A stretch of 64,000 nt of DNA from Dendrophyllia cribrosa (Eukaryota > Cnidaria > Anthozoa > Scleractinia > Dendrophylliidae): the NCBI GenBank assembly GCA_024195265.1, contig JAJLRJ010000011.1:27421792-27485791 (forward strand). Direction: 5' to 3'. Below are positions 1 to 14,500 of the stretch, one piece after another. The translations under genes were made by a program, and so were the position numbers. Every line of letters begins with the position of its first letter. Position 1 is the stretch's first letter. The notes beneath the pieces are model-generated. The model had not been told where the DNA came from and searched no databases. It saw only the letters and a program-made list of their open reading frames with translations.

Positions 1-916
1 CCACAAAATGAATTCTAGGTACAATCTAGAATTTATGTTGTAGATCTAAAGTTTTTGACAGGTTTGCAGTTCATGTACAACTGTATTTTGCACTAAGTTA
101 TCAGTTAGGTTACTTATGTCCAGTATCATAATGTAAGCACCAAAATTGCCTGTGGGATATTGCAAGCTTGCGGCTATCCTAAAATACATGCACAATCTTG
201 TTCTCTGTTGTTAACTTAATTATTGCTTAAATTGCAATTTACAATGTTGAAAGACAAAGCATAAATGGTTAAACCACTTTTTTTACTTTTTTTCAAATGC
301 TAACATATTTATCTGCGGCCAAACCTGTAGACGAAGTCCTGGAAATTTTGCATCTTTATGATGATGTTGTTAAAAAATGTCACATATTTTATTGCTTTTA
401 GGGATGTTGCTGATTGGACAGCATTTTACAAATCTTAAAGAAGCCAAGTAATGGGTCAACAGGTCATTTATAATTACAATGCATTACTTCTAACAAAAAA
501 TAATTGTATCAAGCTTACCACTGCTGTTTCTGATGGTTGTATCTGCTCCATGTTGCAACAGAGTAACTGCAATTACTTTATGTCCCCTAAAATGAAAAAC
601 CATGGATTATGGCATCAGTATACGTGGTTTGACGATCTTTAGTTTTCGCGATTTTAAAGAAATCCCCAACAACCTATACATTTTCTGTAAGCTTAATAAT
701 GTAGAATTGCTCTACATGTTTGTAAGTTTTGAAAAAAGAAACCTCTAAGAAATTATTAAAAAAAGAAGCCAAATATACCACTAAGCCTACATCTGGTTCG
801 TTTCCACGCACAAGTTAACAGAGGTGAAAGGTCAGGTGAAAACAAAGAATAGCTATTAGTTAACATCACTTTAGGGGTCTTTGATTTGATGTACCAAGCA
901 GCACATTGTAACTTAC
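1..916. other. OSBPL1A intron 7 (partial), no gene seen
   Basis: AT-rich intronic sequence with no coding signal on either strand that fits the neighbouring gene. The short open frame at 451-642 has no recognisable feature. Confidence 0.6.
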
Positions 917-993
917 CTATAAGCAGCACAGTGGAGTGGAGTGTTGCCCATCATGTCTTGACAGTTGAGATTAGGAGGGTGAACACTGTCAAT
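917..993 (-). CDS. OSBPL1A: OSBPL1A exon 7, third ankyrin repeat
   Basis: 77 nt with acceptor cttgtag and donor gtaagt. It encodes IDSVHPPNLNCQDMMGNTPL and on to HCAAY plus two bases (the R codon). No convincing following exon was seen in 1-916. Confidence 0.9.
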
Positions 994-2376
994 CTACAAG
1001 ACCAAGAATATAAGGCAAAATTGACTGCATGCAGTAATGTATCTATCTTGCAAAAAAATAACGCCTGATGGCCGAAAAAAATTTTCAACCAGTTAAAGCA
1101 ATTGAAGACAAAATTCACTTGATCAGTCTGTCAAATGGGCTGTTAATGTTGAGCCTGCGGCACCTGCTTTACCCATGGGGACGGCATTACAGGGGAGAGT
1201 GAGGAGTCAGACACAAGGGGTGGGGGGTCAGTGGAGCAAAATGCCTTGGAGAGAGTCGGGTCAGTGAATATTGAGCCTGCGATATGTGATGGTCACTTGC
1301 CTTACCCATGAGGACACTGTTATAGGGTGGGGGGGGAGGGGAATTAGACACAGGGGGCGGGGGTACAGCGGTAGCAAAATGCCTAGGAGAAGGAGTTATT
1401 TGGCTCAAAACAGCCTTTGATTTTACCTTTTTTTCAAAACCTACCACTTTCTTTAGCTCAGAGGTGTCACCTTCCCTTGCGGCTGTGAGCAAACGTTCTT
1501 CTAACTTGAGCTGGAGACTTCTTTCAGCAGCTGGGAAAAAAATCAAATAATCAACATCAACATGCAAGCAATCATGATATACATTGTACATCTGTAATGA
1601 CAAACAATAAATTTAAAGAAAAAATTAAAAAGTAAAAAAACAGTGGAAAGAGGTGAAATGATGGTGACAATTCATATAAATTGCTTACTTTTTTAAATTA
1701 GCTTATAAACTATAGATGGCAAGATATACAATATAAAGCTGTTCTAAAAAAATCTGATGACATCACCAAGTTATTTGCTTCATCTGCTTTTGTTTTTCAA
1801 GTATTAATCCTGATCTAGGTCTGGAAACCCAGATCCAGCCATTCTCAACGGTTTGTTGCAGTGATCGTGCATTCAATGTTTCTTTTTATACTAGTTCCAG
1901 GCCCCAGGACATGAAAAGTTCATTTTTGACCAACTTTGGACGTCCAAAAAAAAAACTTTTTGTTGCTTGACCATAACTTAAATTGGAAAATTATGAATCA
2001 GTGGAACATGGACTTCAATTTTTTAGTATAAAAAACGGGTCGAAAATTTCACTTCATAGGCACTTTAAATGCTCTACAATTCCATGAACATTTTGGAATA
2101 GAAATCTGTTGTTTAATGCTTCTGAATTGTAATATGATGCAAGTGCAAACCCCAATATCTTGTTCAATGCTCCGCATATTCACAAGATAAAAAAGGCTGA
2201 GGGTATTGATTTTAAAAACTATAGAGAAACAAGAAATGAACCCCATACCTTTGATGAGCTGTTTAACTTCTGTACTGTTAGTGACTTGACTTGCTTTTCT
2301 TCCTTCACCGTTGATGATTGTCACGTCAGCATTGTATTGAATAAGCAGAGTGACGACATCCTGAAAGAGTAATTAG

Positions 2377-2468
<92 letters not shown>

Positions 2469-2481
2469 GGTAGGTAGGTAG

Positions 2482-2514
<33 letters not shown>

Positions 2515-5500
2515 GATTAGCATTGTGTTATAGTTACACCGTACATGCAGATTGAACATTGGGTACACATTTAAAGTGCCTATAACCCGTCAATACATAT
2601 TTTCAGAATCAACTCTGCGTACATTGAATAGAATTGAATAAATTAGAAGACATCAACCCAGTATTCATTTATTATACAACTACTTGTTTTCACCTCCAAG
2701 TAATATTTTTTTACGAATCAGTTGACTACAGTGTATGGTAAAGTCCTGGGTTGACCTCATCTAATTAGCATTTTGTTAATTCAAATCTCTATACAATATA
2801 ACTCACTTACATGACATTAAAACAAGAAATAGTTCACCATTCGACTATTCAATGTACATAGAGTTGATTCTGAAAATATGTTATGGGCACTTACATGTAC
2901 CGTAGTTTGAATACTGATCTTACCTGACACTGGATTTTACCCACAACATAAATGTACATGTATGCACTGTTGGTCATGTGACCTGAAAGGAAGGCAGCTG
3001 CTTCTGTTGCATCTGCAATTACTAACCTTCTCACCCACCCTCCGTAAGATTTTAGTTTTTCATGCTGTGTGAATCGCGTTTGAAGAACGCAATCCTAATT
3101 TTGTGTTGGTTGTCCTGTGGTTTACATGCAGTAAAATTTGAGATTTTTTGGTAGACAGTCTTCCAAATGGCCGCCCCTATTGGTTTTTCTCAGGGGCTCA
3201 TTTCCACCGGAAATTCCTTCGAATGCGTCTCCATAATCTGTGATTACTGCTAGTATAAATAATAATGTACAACTTTGTAATTTAGTTAGCATTCCACCTG
3301 TTCTTTAGCATAATGACACATGAAATGTATGACTGTGTACAGTTTTTTGAGTTTACATTTAAAGTCAGACTGCAGCAGTTGGCTTGGCATGGCTACCAGT
3401 GGTGTGTAAGAAATAATTATGGTTTAATTGACTCTTTCACTCCAAGAGTCAAACCACAATCAACTCATGTAATTGAGTCTGTGGATGAAATCCTGAAGTG
3501 TGACCATTCAAATGAAAGCTATTGAGCAGTTCTTTCCTGTGGTGTTGTTCATTATGCTGTACAAGGTGGTTCTAACTTTTGAGACTGTTGATGAAATCCT
3601 AAAGTGTGACTATTCAAATAAAAGCTACTGAGCAGTACTTTCCTGTGGTACTGTTTATTATGCTGTACAAGGTGGTTCTAACTTTTGAGTCTGTGTATGA
3701 AATCCTAAAGTGTGACCATTCAAATGAAAGCTATTGAGCAGTACTTTCCTGTGGTACTGTTTATTATGCTGTACAAGGTGGTTCTAACTTTTGAGTCTGT
3801 TGATGAATTCCTAAAGTGTGACCATTCAAATGAAAGCTATTGAGCAGTTCTTTCCTGTGGTGTTGTTCATTATGCTGTACAAGGTGGTTCTAACTTTTGA
3901 GACTGTTGATGAAATCCTAAAGTGTGACTATTCAAATGAAAGCTACTGAGCAGTACTTTTCTGTGGTACTGTTTATTACATGTATGCTGTACAAGGTGGT
4001 TCTAACTTTTGATTCTGCGGATGAAATGCTAAAGTGTGACCATTCAAATGAAAGCTATTGAGCAGTTCTTTCCTGTGGTGCTGTTTATTATGCAGTACAA
4101 GGTGGTTCTAACTTTTGAGTCTGTGGATGAAATCTTAAAGTGTAACCATTCAAATGAAAGTTACTGAGCAGTACATCCCTGTGGTGCTGTTTATGATGCT
4201 GTACAAGGACGTGGTTCTAACTTTTGAGTCTGTTGATGAAATCCGAAAGTGTGACTATTCAAATGAAAGCTACTGTCTGTGAGCAGTACTTTTCCATTCA
4301 AATGAAAGCTATTGAGCAGTTTTTTCCTGTGGTGCTGTTCATTATGTAGTACAAAGTGGTTCTAACTTTTGAGTCTGTGGATGAAATCTTAAAGTGTAAC
4401 CATTCAAATGAAAGTTACTGAGCAGTACATCCCTGTGGTGCTGTTTATGATGCTGTACAAGGACGTGGTTCTAACTTTTGAGTCTGTTGATGAAATCCAA
4501 AAGTGTGACTATTCAAATCAAAGCTACTGTCTGTGAGCAGTACTATTCTGTGGTACTGTTTATTATGCAGTACAAGGTGGTTCTAACTTTTGAGTCTGTG
4601 GATGAAATCCTGAAGTGTAACCATTCAAATGAAAGTTACTGAGCAGTACATCCCCGTGGTGCTGTTTATGATGCTGTACAAGGACGTGGTTCTAACTTTT
4701 GAGTCTGTTGATGAAATCCGAAAGTGTGACTATTCAAATCAAAGCTACTGTCTGTGAGCAGTACTTTTCTGTGGTACTGTTTATTATGCTGTACAAGGTG
4801 GTTCTAACTTTTGATTCTGTGGATGAAATCCTAAAGTGTGACCATTCAAATGAAAGCTACTGAGCAGTACTTTCTTGTAGTACTGTTTATTATGCTATAC
4901 AAGGTGGTTCTAACTTTTGATTCTGTGGATGAAATCCTAAAGTGTGACCATTCAAATGAAAGCTACTGAGCAGTACTTTTCTGTGGTACTGTTTATTATG
5001 CTGTACAGGTGGTTCTAACTTTTGATTCTGTGGATGAAATCTTAAAGTGTGACCATTCAAATGAAAGCTACTGAGCAGTACATGTACTTTGCTGTGGTAC
5101 TGTTAATTATGCTGTACAAGGCAGGGCTTCTGATAGTATGTGATGGTGCAATTTTGCACCATTGGCCTTCAATCACACCAAATTGCATAATATTTCCTAA
5201 TCAGCACATATTTCTTCAAAAATTTCATCAATTGAAAAAAATTATGAGAAAAACTACAATTTACCTACAGTTCATTTCACCTTACCACTATGTTTACAAG
5301 TTGGAAACATTGAAAATCTGGCTGAAAACTTGAAAAGAAAACACAAAACAACACGAATTACAAAAATTTCTGTGTCAAAAAAAATTACTATTGGTTCATT
5401 GATGGTCAGCAGTTTGTACTTTGTGTCATACTACATGATCTATACATCACCTAAAATTGCTCTCTTTTGTTTTGGGGCCAATTTTTAAAGTTTCTAGTGT

Positions 5501-8500
5501 GACTATTCAAATGAAAGCTACTGAGCAGTACATGTACTTTCCTGTGGTACTGTTTATTATCTGTAAAAAGTGGTTCTAACTTTTCAGTCTGAATGAAATC
5601 CTCAAGTGTGACCATTCAAATGAAAGCTATTGAGCAGTACTTTCCTGTGGTACTGTTTATTATGCTGTACAAGGTGGTTCTAACTTTTGAGTCCGTGTAT
5701 GAAATCCTCAAGTGTGACCATTCAAATGAAAGCTATTGAGCAGTACTTTCCTGTGGTACTGTTTATTATGCTGTACAAGGTGGTTCTAACTTTTGAGTCT
5801 GTTGATGAAATTCTACAGTGTGACCATTCAAATGAAAGCTACTGAGCAGTACTTTACTGTGGTACTGTTTATTATGCTGTACAAGGTGGTTCTACCTTTT
5901 GAGTCTGTTGATGAAATTCTACAGTGTGACCATTCAAATGAAAGCTATTGAGCAGTTCTTTTCTGTGTGGCACTATTTGTTATGCTGTACAAGATGGTTC
6001 TAATGTCTGTGGACAATAATCCTAAAGTGTGACCATTCAAAGCCGTTGAGCAGTACTTTCCTGTAGTGCTGTTTATTATGCTGTTTATTATTTCTGTACA
6101 AGGTGGTTTTCAATTTTGAGTTTGTGGACGGAATTTTCTTTTATTTTTTGTACGGTGAAATCATCTAAAAAATAATTTGTAAATATTCTGTAAAAAGTGG
6201 TTCTAACTTTTCAGGCTGTGGAAGAAATTCTTCAGAGTGTGAGCATTCAAATGAAAGTTACATACATGTAGCTTTAATTTTAAAGTCATGTACGTATTTA
6301 TGTACAAATGTAGCCCTGCTATTAATTGATGTATTCAGATAACAACTTACAGCTCTCCCAGTAAATGCAGCACGGTGCAAAGGAGTGTCTCCCATACCAT
6401 TCCTGGCATTGACATCACCTCCATTCTGAAGATAAACATACAAAAATGAAATACATTATCAGGGTTTGAGCCAGGCTGCGCTGTTGCACCAATCCCGCAC
6501 CGCAATTTGAATTTTGCCTTTAAAAAATGGCCAGAGGGACAATTTGTCCGTTCAAAATTTGGAAAAAAAAAACTCAAAAAAAAGCACACAACAAGAGCTA
6601 CAGTTCAGAACAAATATCACAAGCTAGAAATTAAATATATAACAGAAAGAATTTTATTACATTTGAAGTTCATTCTTGGTCATTCTAAGGTCACATTTCA
6701 GTCATGCTCTACTGAACATGTCACATGCTCAGTCAAGCGCGACAAACGCATCGGGAAAATTCAAAATGTCATATTATTGAAAATGTGTCTGCACATTAGA
6801 TAGTTTTTTCGCTTCAAATCAAAGTCGGACTGAATCAGCAGAAAATGATACAGAGGTAGAACAGTCGATTAACGAGGAGGGAAGGGAAGAACGTGAAAGG
6901 AAACCGATGAAACCATGATCTTTCAAAAAAAACTTGGTTGTGAGATCACACGAAATGGAGGCGATGTATGTTCTGCTATGTTTGTCATTAATCTATAATC
7001 GCACTTGTAACCTCTTTTTTATAATTGATAGTTTTTTGTTGACAGTATTTTAAAACCTTTTTGTTGCTGCTGTTCTGCTGCTTGTGTGTGTATGTGTTGT
7101 AAGCTAAAGGTACAAATGTACGTAAGGCTAAGAGTAATGTAGTAACATGTATTTCAAGTAAATAATATGATGTAATTTAGCTTCAATTTGTAAGAAGTTG
7201 CATTTTAGTTCAATAAAAAAATAAAAAATTAAAATAATTGACTGAAAGTTTTTTATAGAAACTGAACTTCTCAAGGGGACTCTGAGACAGAGATTTTACT
7301 CTGAAATGTTTTGAAGTACAAAGTATATAGTCATTGATCTTCTGATTGTTTAACTACGACCAGAAAAAAAGAGTCTTGACATCAATTTAATACTGAACTT
7401 TGCTGTTTCTATTAATTAAACTCATTGCCAATAGATGAGCTTGGGGAAGGTGCCTTAGATATGGTGGAGCCAGGCGTGATTTGAGCTGAGCATGCAGGTA
7501 TCCATGGCAACCATGAGAGCAGTAACCATCAGGCACCATCACACTGATGGAATCAGTAGAGGCAAACGACAAGCACGAAGGCTAAACGTGAACTGCACGT
7601 CCGTACACAGCTGCAACACAGATCACATCCAGCCCCTGAAAACCCCCTCGAATATGCAACCCCGTGTGCGTGGCCACCACAGGGAGCCGCTGACCAAATT
7701 TCATTTAGCCACATTAAAAATGTTTTTTTACGAGTAACAGTTACTGTTTTTATAATAAAATGTGTTGTTGTGGCCTTGCCTGTGTCTATGCATGAACATA
7801 AAAAAAATGAAAAAAAAAAACATTTCTGTCTGTCCCCCTAAACATAAAAATGCCCCCCAAAATTTAGCCAGAGGGACAAATTGTCCCCAGTCATCAAATC
7901 CTAGCTAAAACCCTGCATTATTGGAACAAACATAAACAAAGTTTATATCATGAATGCTGTTTAACTAATAGTAACTGCAAGACTTAGCCTAAGAAAACAG
8001 AATAATAATTTATCTCTTCATAATCACAGTTCATATAATATTTACCAACTGCACTGTTTAATATCAGAGGTTAAACTACCTGGGTGAATATTTGTTTACA
8101 ATTTAATGCCTCATTAGCATAATTATGTGCCTCTTCTACTAATCAATCTCTAAAAAGTCAATTCTGAATATTGAAAGGGCATATAACACAATAATAAGCT
8201 TTCTTTTGAGCTCAATATACTAGATATTCTTTGTGCATTGCTGTTTTCCAAACTCAAAATTTTTACATTTAGAATGTACAGTAATGCTCATTGGCACTTT
8301 TGCCAACCAAGAATTTTGCAGTTTTGGATAGCTGAGACATGTATTTTCTCAAATATTACATGCAAAGAGCCAAACATATGGGTAGATTGCTAAGTTTAAC
8401 AAGCTCTTTTAATTTTTGAAGTCAATTTGAATTTAGCATGACACCTTCTCTTGTCTATGTAAATATTATTCATACAGTGTGTATGCTTAGTGAGACAAAA

Positions 8501-11500
8501 TGTAAACAATGACATCAGCAGATATTCACCAATAGTATAAGGAATGAGCCAAATACAGTGTAGTCATACATGTATTTAGTGTGATGTCACAAATACTTAC
8601 TGTAAATGTATGAAATTATGGGAATTGAAGAGATATTTGGAAAGAGCATGATGGAAAATGCCTGCTTGACAAAAATCAGCGTCTTGTTGTACATGTAATT
8701 TGGAGATGAGACACTGACACTTTCTTTCATGGTCTGATGACTCCATACAAACCTTTCTAAATTTGCAGCATGAAGTCATCAGAGCATAAAAGTACCTAGC
8801 CATGCACCTCATCAGAACCTCTTATTTCATTGGACCTGGTTATCACATACATGTATTGTTTTCAGGGCTAGGGTCCATTGTTGTGTTGTTTGTTATTGTT
8901 TTCTCAGTCAATCCTGTGATGCATTCCACGACGTGCATTAATTACCGCCTCTAAAAGTACTGCTGTCCAAGTACTTTTAAGATGCTGATTTTTGGCAAGC
9001 GGACATATTTTATCATGCTCTTTCTGAATATTTCATCAAATCCTATCATTTTGGACAATTTAGTTTTTTACTCTATGGTAATTAAAGCTACAACTGTATA
9101 ATTATGTAGGTCGAGCTTTCCAATTCAAAGGTTTTGCTGTAAATTCTGGTATACTGGTGAGCAGGACTGGCCGGAAATAAATTTTCTTAGCTTGAATCAA
9201 TCGACATTACATGTATTTTCTTTTACTGCAGGTTTGGTTACTTGAGGTTTTAATAAGTTAAAGTATAAATTTGTAACAATTATTATAGACTTGCTCTAGA
9301 ATAGATGGGCAGCTTTTAATGATAATGATAAATGTAAGGTCAGGGTGGGATGAAAATGAAAAAATCAGCTTGCCCTTCGGGCAAGCAGCTACTTTAGTTT
9401 ACTAGCCCGGAGCTCTGAAGAGCTAGCCCAAAAGTAAATTAATTATTAAAAACAAACAAATTTAAACAAGGGATAAATATTACACCAAGAGGCAAAAAAT
9501 CTCCAACTGTGTTCGTTCCCGACAGCGAATGTTGCGGAATAAATTATAAATTACGAGAAAAACTTATTTTTGCGCTGGTTATGAAAGTTATGATCGATTG
9601 ATCAATGAAACTAGTACTCTTATTCGAAGTCTTTCGCCTTTGGATGACGTAAAATATCTTGCAAGCCCTTTCGGAAGTTTGATACAACAAAAATAACACA
9701 TTTTATATTACGTGACTTGCTTGCGAGTATTACGCACGGCGTTCTACGCGTACACGGCAAACGGCAGCTTGCAGTTTATTATCCTTACTTTTCCTCGAAT
9801 CGTAAAATAAATCCAATAGAAAAATCGAAGTTAATTCACATGTTCATGAGTTTGAGAAACGTGAAACTACTCACTTTCTCATGGAAATAGCAAACGGCAG
9901 ACGGCAAAAATATTTGCCATTCGTGGGAAAAACAATCTATCCAGTATCAACGACTGTGTCGGCAAATGTTCAAGTTGTCTAGCTTGTTTAAACAAAACGG
10001 TCTTAATCGACAAGACAGATCCTAACTGGTTTACTTTGAACTTAATACAATGAAAACAACAGCGATTTTAAAGACCTAAAAGCAGAGGAGTGAGAACACA
10101 ATTACGGCCGCTATTGTACATTATAATTATTTACGAAAACGCATCATTCAATTCCATTTTTTTTGTTCGCCGTTGATATTTTCTTACATTTTTAAAATGT
10201 TCCTCACATTCACTTTCACTAGAGAACTGTTTATTACACACTTCTTATTTTAATTCTTAACTTAATGATAAGAAAAGGCAACAAATATTGCTTGCCCGTC
10301 GGGCAAACTCCGACAAAAAGACACTAGCCCGATGGGTCGCTTCACTAGCCCCGGGCTAGCGGACAGCGCTTTTGTCGCGCCTTGAAGGTTTCAATAATAA
10401 TGACAGTGTCCGGCTGATATATTGTGTTTTCACGATCATGGCCAGGAGCTTGCTTTGAGCTTGCTTGCTTTATTGTCTTGAAATGCGAAGAAAAAATTGC
10501 CAAAATGATGACCACAAAGAAATATACGAAAGAGACAAAAAAATGACTTAAAAAAAATTAAAATCCTACCGGAGAGTACAATAATATTTTGATATTTCTT
10601 GACTGGCTGTCACAAAATCAAAATTAATATGAACTGTAATCCACTTCCATCCTTGTAATCTTGCACTTTTTCTTCAAACTACTGCTACTGTTTTGCTCTG
10701 TAAAGTCTTTTTATCTGGTTTAGTTGTATATTTGGTGGCATTGGGCAATATACATGTAACATGAAAATTCAGTAAGCAAAATTGTGTTGTTTTGGCCGGA
10801 CAGTGTCTCTTTAAGGGCAGCACCCAGCAATTCCAACTCACCTCCAATAATACTTTCACAACATTCTTATGGCCAAAGTAAGCTGCCAGATGAAGAGGGG
10901 TCCATCCTTGGTTGGCTTTGGATTTCCCTACAGCCAAAACAAAGCATGTAAGTTGTTTGCCACTTCTTACCTCTTCATCCCTGCCTCATTCACTATGGAC
11001 CATACATGCCAACTCTCCCGGATACGGAACGAATCTCCCGGTCTCCCGTACGGGTCACCAAATCTCCCGGATAAAAGCGACTTTGGATTTTAACCCAAAT
11101 TTTCCAAAAATCCCAAAAAAATGCGGTCTTTCATCATATCTTAACTTCACAAACGCCTTTCGGGTCTCAGGAATGCAGAAAATGGTACCTTTAAAGGGTA
11201 AAGCCAAAAAAAATTTTCGTAACCCCTTTGAAAATGTCTGTAAAAAGACTGCTTCCGTCATTGGTGCAATTAAACGGATACGGCATCTTATCCCATTTAA
11301 TATTTTAATCAAAGTTTATAATAGCCTTGTTCAGCCTCACTTTGATTATTGCAGTGTGGCGTGGGGAAACTGTAATAAGGGCCTTTCTGAAAAGCTTCAA
11401 AGGCTTTAAAATCGCGCAGCCCGCATTTTAATGTCTGCGAGCTACGATAGTAATTTGGATGATGTGTTCTGGGCATTAGGGTGGCGTAAACTCTGTCATC

Positions 11501-14500
11501 AAAGATTAGAAAAGAAATCTATCATGATGTATAAGACCTTACATGCGATGACACCAGAATATCTACTATCAAGATTTGTTTATCGCGATAACGCGAATGC
11601 TTATCGTTTAAGGAATACCGAAAACAAACTAGTTCTTCCACAACCACCTCGCACTGATTATCTGAAAAGAAGTTTTACATACAGTGGAGCTCAGTTGTGG
11701 AACAACTTACCCACAGAATTAAGACAAGCGTCTTCCTTAAGCGAATTTAAGACAAAACTAAGTCGCCATAGTTTTTAAGTAAAGTTTTAAATATATTTTG
11801 AACACGGCCTCTTTTTTTTATATTTTACCTCTCATTTGTAGTTAGGAAGTTAGGTAGTTAGCTGATTATGATAATTTAAACTGATGGAAATACCGTGTAT
11901 AAATAAAGTTCCGTCCTCTACTGGTTCCTTACCCCTTTTTTTCCTGCTTCCCTCCCTCCCCATCACTGCTCCCTTCTCTTGTGGTTCCTGCCCCCTTCTT
12001 TCCCTGTCACTGCTCCCTTCTCTTATGGTTCCTGTCCCCTTCTCTCATGTTTCCTGGCCCTTTCTCTCCTTGTTTCTACCTCCTTCTTTTCCCATTCCTG
12101 CCCCCCTTCTTCTCTCCCTGTTCCTGCTTCCCTCCCTGTTGCTGCCCTCTTCTCGTATGATTCCTGCCCCCTTCTCTCGTGTTTCCTTTCCCCTTCTCTT
12201 CCTGTTCCTTCCCCCTTCTTCTCTCCCTGTTCCTGCTTCCCTCCCTGTTGCTGCCCCCTTCTCTTATGATTCCTGCCCCCTTCTCTCATGTTTCCTTTCC
12301 CCTTCTCTTCCTGTTCCTTCCCCTTTCTTTCCCTGTTCCTGCTTCTCTCCCTGTCACTGCTGGTTCCTACCCCCTTCTCTCATGTCTCCTGGCCCCTTTT
12401 CTCCTTGTTCCTACCTCCTTCTTTCCTCATTCCTGACCCCTTTCTTCCCATTCCTGCCCCCTTCTCTCCCTGTTCTTGCCCCACCCCCTTTGCATCTCAG
12501 TTCCTGCCCACCACTCTCCCAGTTCCTGCTCCCTTCTCTTCTCGTCCTTGCCCTTTTTGACTCATAAATATGCAAGAAATTGAACAAGTTATAGCAGATG
12601 GGGACATATACAGCTATTTCAATTTAGGTTGTCGGATGAGAGCTTCAAGCGTACGCAACGAGACCGCAAGTAACTATGGGTAGTTGTAAATTGGTCTTAG
12701 CTTAGTTCGCGGTTTTTGCGTTTGTTAGTGCAATGAGTGACGTAAATGTTAACACCATAAATGTTTGCCTTCGCTGTATGGACAAGGTATTTTAAATTGC
12801 TTTGGTCGATTTATCGTATACACCTAATTGCAGTAACGTTGTCATAGAAAAATGAAAAAAGCCAAATAGGAATAATTAGCTTAATCATCATTCACAGCAA
12901 CACGCGGCACGATTAAGTGTGCAGCGGCTATTGTTAATTTAAATTAAGCGTGCAGCGGCTATTGTTATTTGTATGTCTAACTAATTCCTATTGGCCTTTT
13001 TTCATTTTTCATTTCTCTATGACAACGTTATTGCAATTAGGTGTACATAAAAATCCCAAAGTACCTTGCGGTCTCGTTGCATACGCCTGGGAGATGGATC
13101 AGGGTCCGAAGGTTGTTTCACATTCACAAGTTGGCTCGTAGTTTCCACCCACTTTCCTTGACACAGTTCATGCCCTGTCTCCCATTTCCTCAGTTTCTGC
13201 CCTGTCCTCTCACATTCCCTACATCTCCTCTCTTTTTTCCTGCCCCTTTTTCTAACCAGTTCCTGCCCAGTTTCCCAGTTCATATCCCCTTTTTGTAATA
13301 GTTCCTTCCCCACCCCTCCACCCCTCCCTGGGTTACTGCCTGTTTGTCTCAGTTTCTGTCCATTTATCTCCAAGTTCCTACAATTTTACTTGTTTCCTGC
13401 CCCCTATTTGTGCAGGTTTTCTGCCCTCTTTTCCTTCAGTTCCTACCCCAAGTCCCCACCACATCAAAATAGCCAAACAAAGCAAACAATAGAATCAAGT
13501 ACCTTTGCAATTTACATCAATTCCTTTGGAATTACTCTTGGGTGACTTACATGTAGCTTGCAACAAGCTCTAACAAATGAAGTAAATGATAAACATATTA
13601 ATAAGCACATAACTGTATAAGACTGAGGACTAGCCTGTGCACAGTATACACCTAATTCAATAAAGGTTGCTTTGGTCATTGGTAATTGGGCATTGGGAAG
13701 CTATTGTTTGGCGGTCACTCAAGCGAAGCATTGCATTGTGTTCCGTATGCCCAAATGCCAATGCCCAATTACCAATGACCAATTGTCAAAGCAACCTTTA
13801 TTGAATTAGGTATATATGATGGGCAATGAAAAGTCAAAGTTTGTGATTTTCAATCTATTATATACACTTCTAACATTTTTATCCAATGATTCATTTTTAT
13901 TAATTCCCCAGCGTATTACATCATTCAGTTGTCTAGACAGTCTCGTTTCACACAACGCATATATTGTCATGCTAAGATGTTTTGGTTGTTTTTAATCTGT
14001 TTTTCTCTTCAATTCTTTGACTTCACACTCAGTATGGAAAATTAAAACTGATCTGTGGAACAGGCAGGTACAAAAGTCGGAAGGGATCAACTCGGATCGG
14101 ATCGGACCGGATCCATTCCGGGTCGGATCAACTTGGATCGACCCAGATCGACTCGGATCATAAAAAAAAAAAATGAAATAAGAAAAAATAAAAATTTTAC
14201 CCAATTGTAGGTTAAAATTCCTCTCAGAAATACATGTAGGCCAAATCAAGTAAACGTTGCAACATTTAGAGCTCCGTGGCATTAGCCCGCCATTTTGTTT
14301 ACTAGTGCCAGTTCGTCTCGGATCAGGTTACGAACTCGTGGTTTCACTCCATCGATCGATCATATAAACATGGACCCAGCTGAAGGCAAGGAAGGTAAAA
14401 TCTAGGCCATCTTTCTCAATGAAAATTCTTTATTTCAAGAAAAGTATAGTTTCTTTAACTCAGAATGTTCATATTGTTTTCTTTTTTACAGCAGGCGATG

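Noticed and set aside
1187..1603. 138-codon minus-strand frame taken whole
   Set aside because: Only 1445-1530 is exon; the rest reads through intron and minisatellite.
2326..2568. LTYL-repeat frame
   Set aside because: Translation of the tetranucleotide array.
11884..12567. 227-codon plus-strand frame and overlapping frames
   Set aside because: Produced by the pyrimidine-rich minisatellite; Pro/Ser/Leu/Phe composition only, open in several frames.
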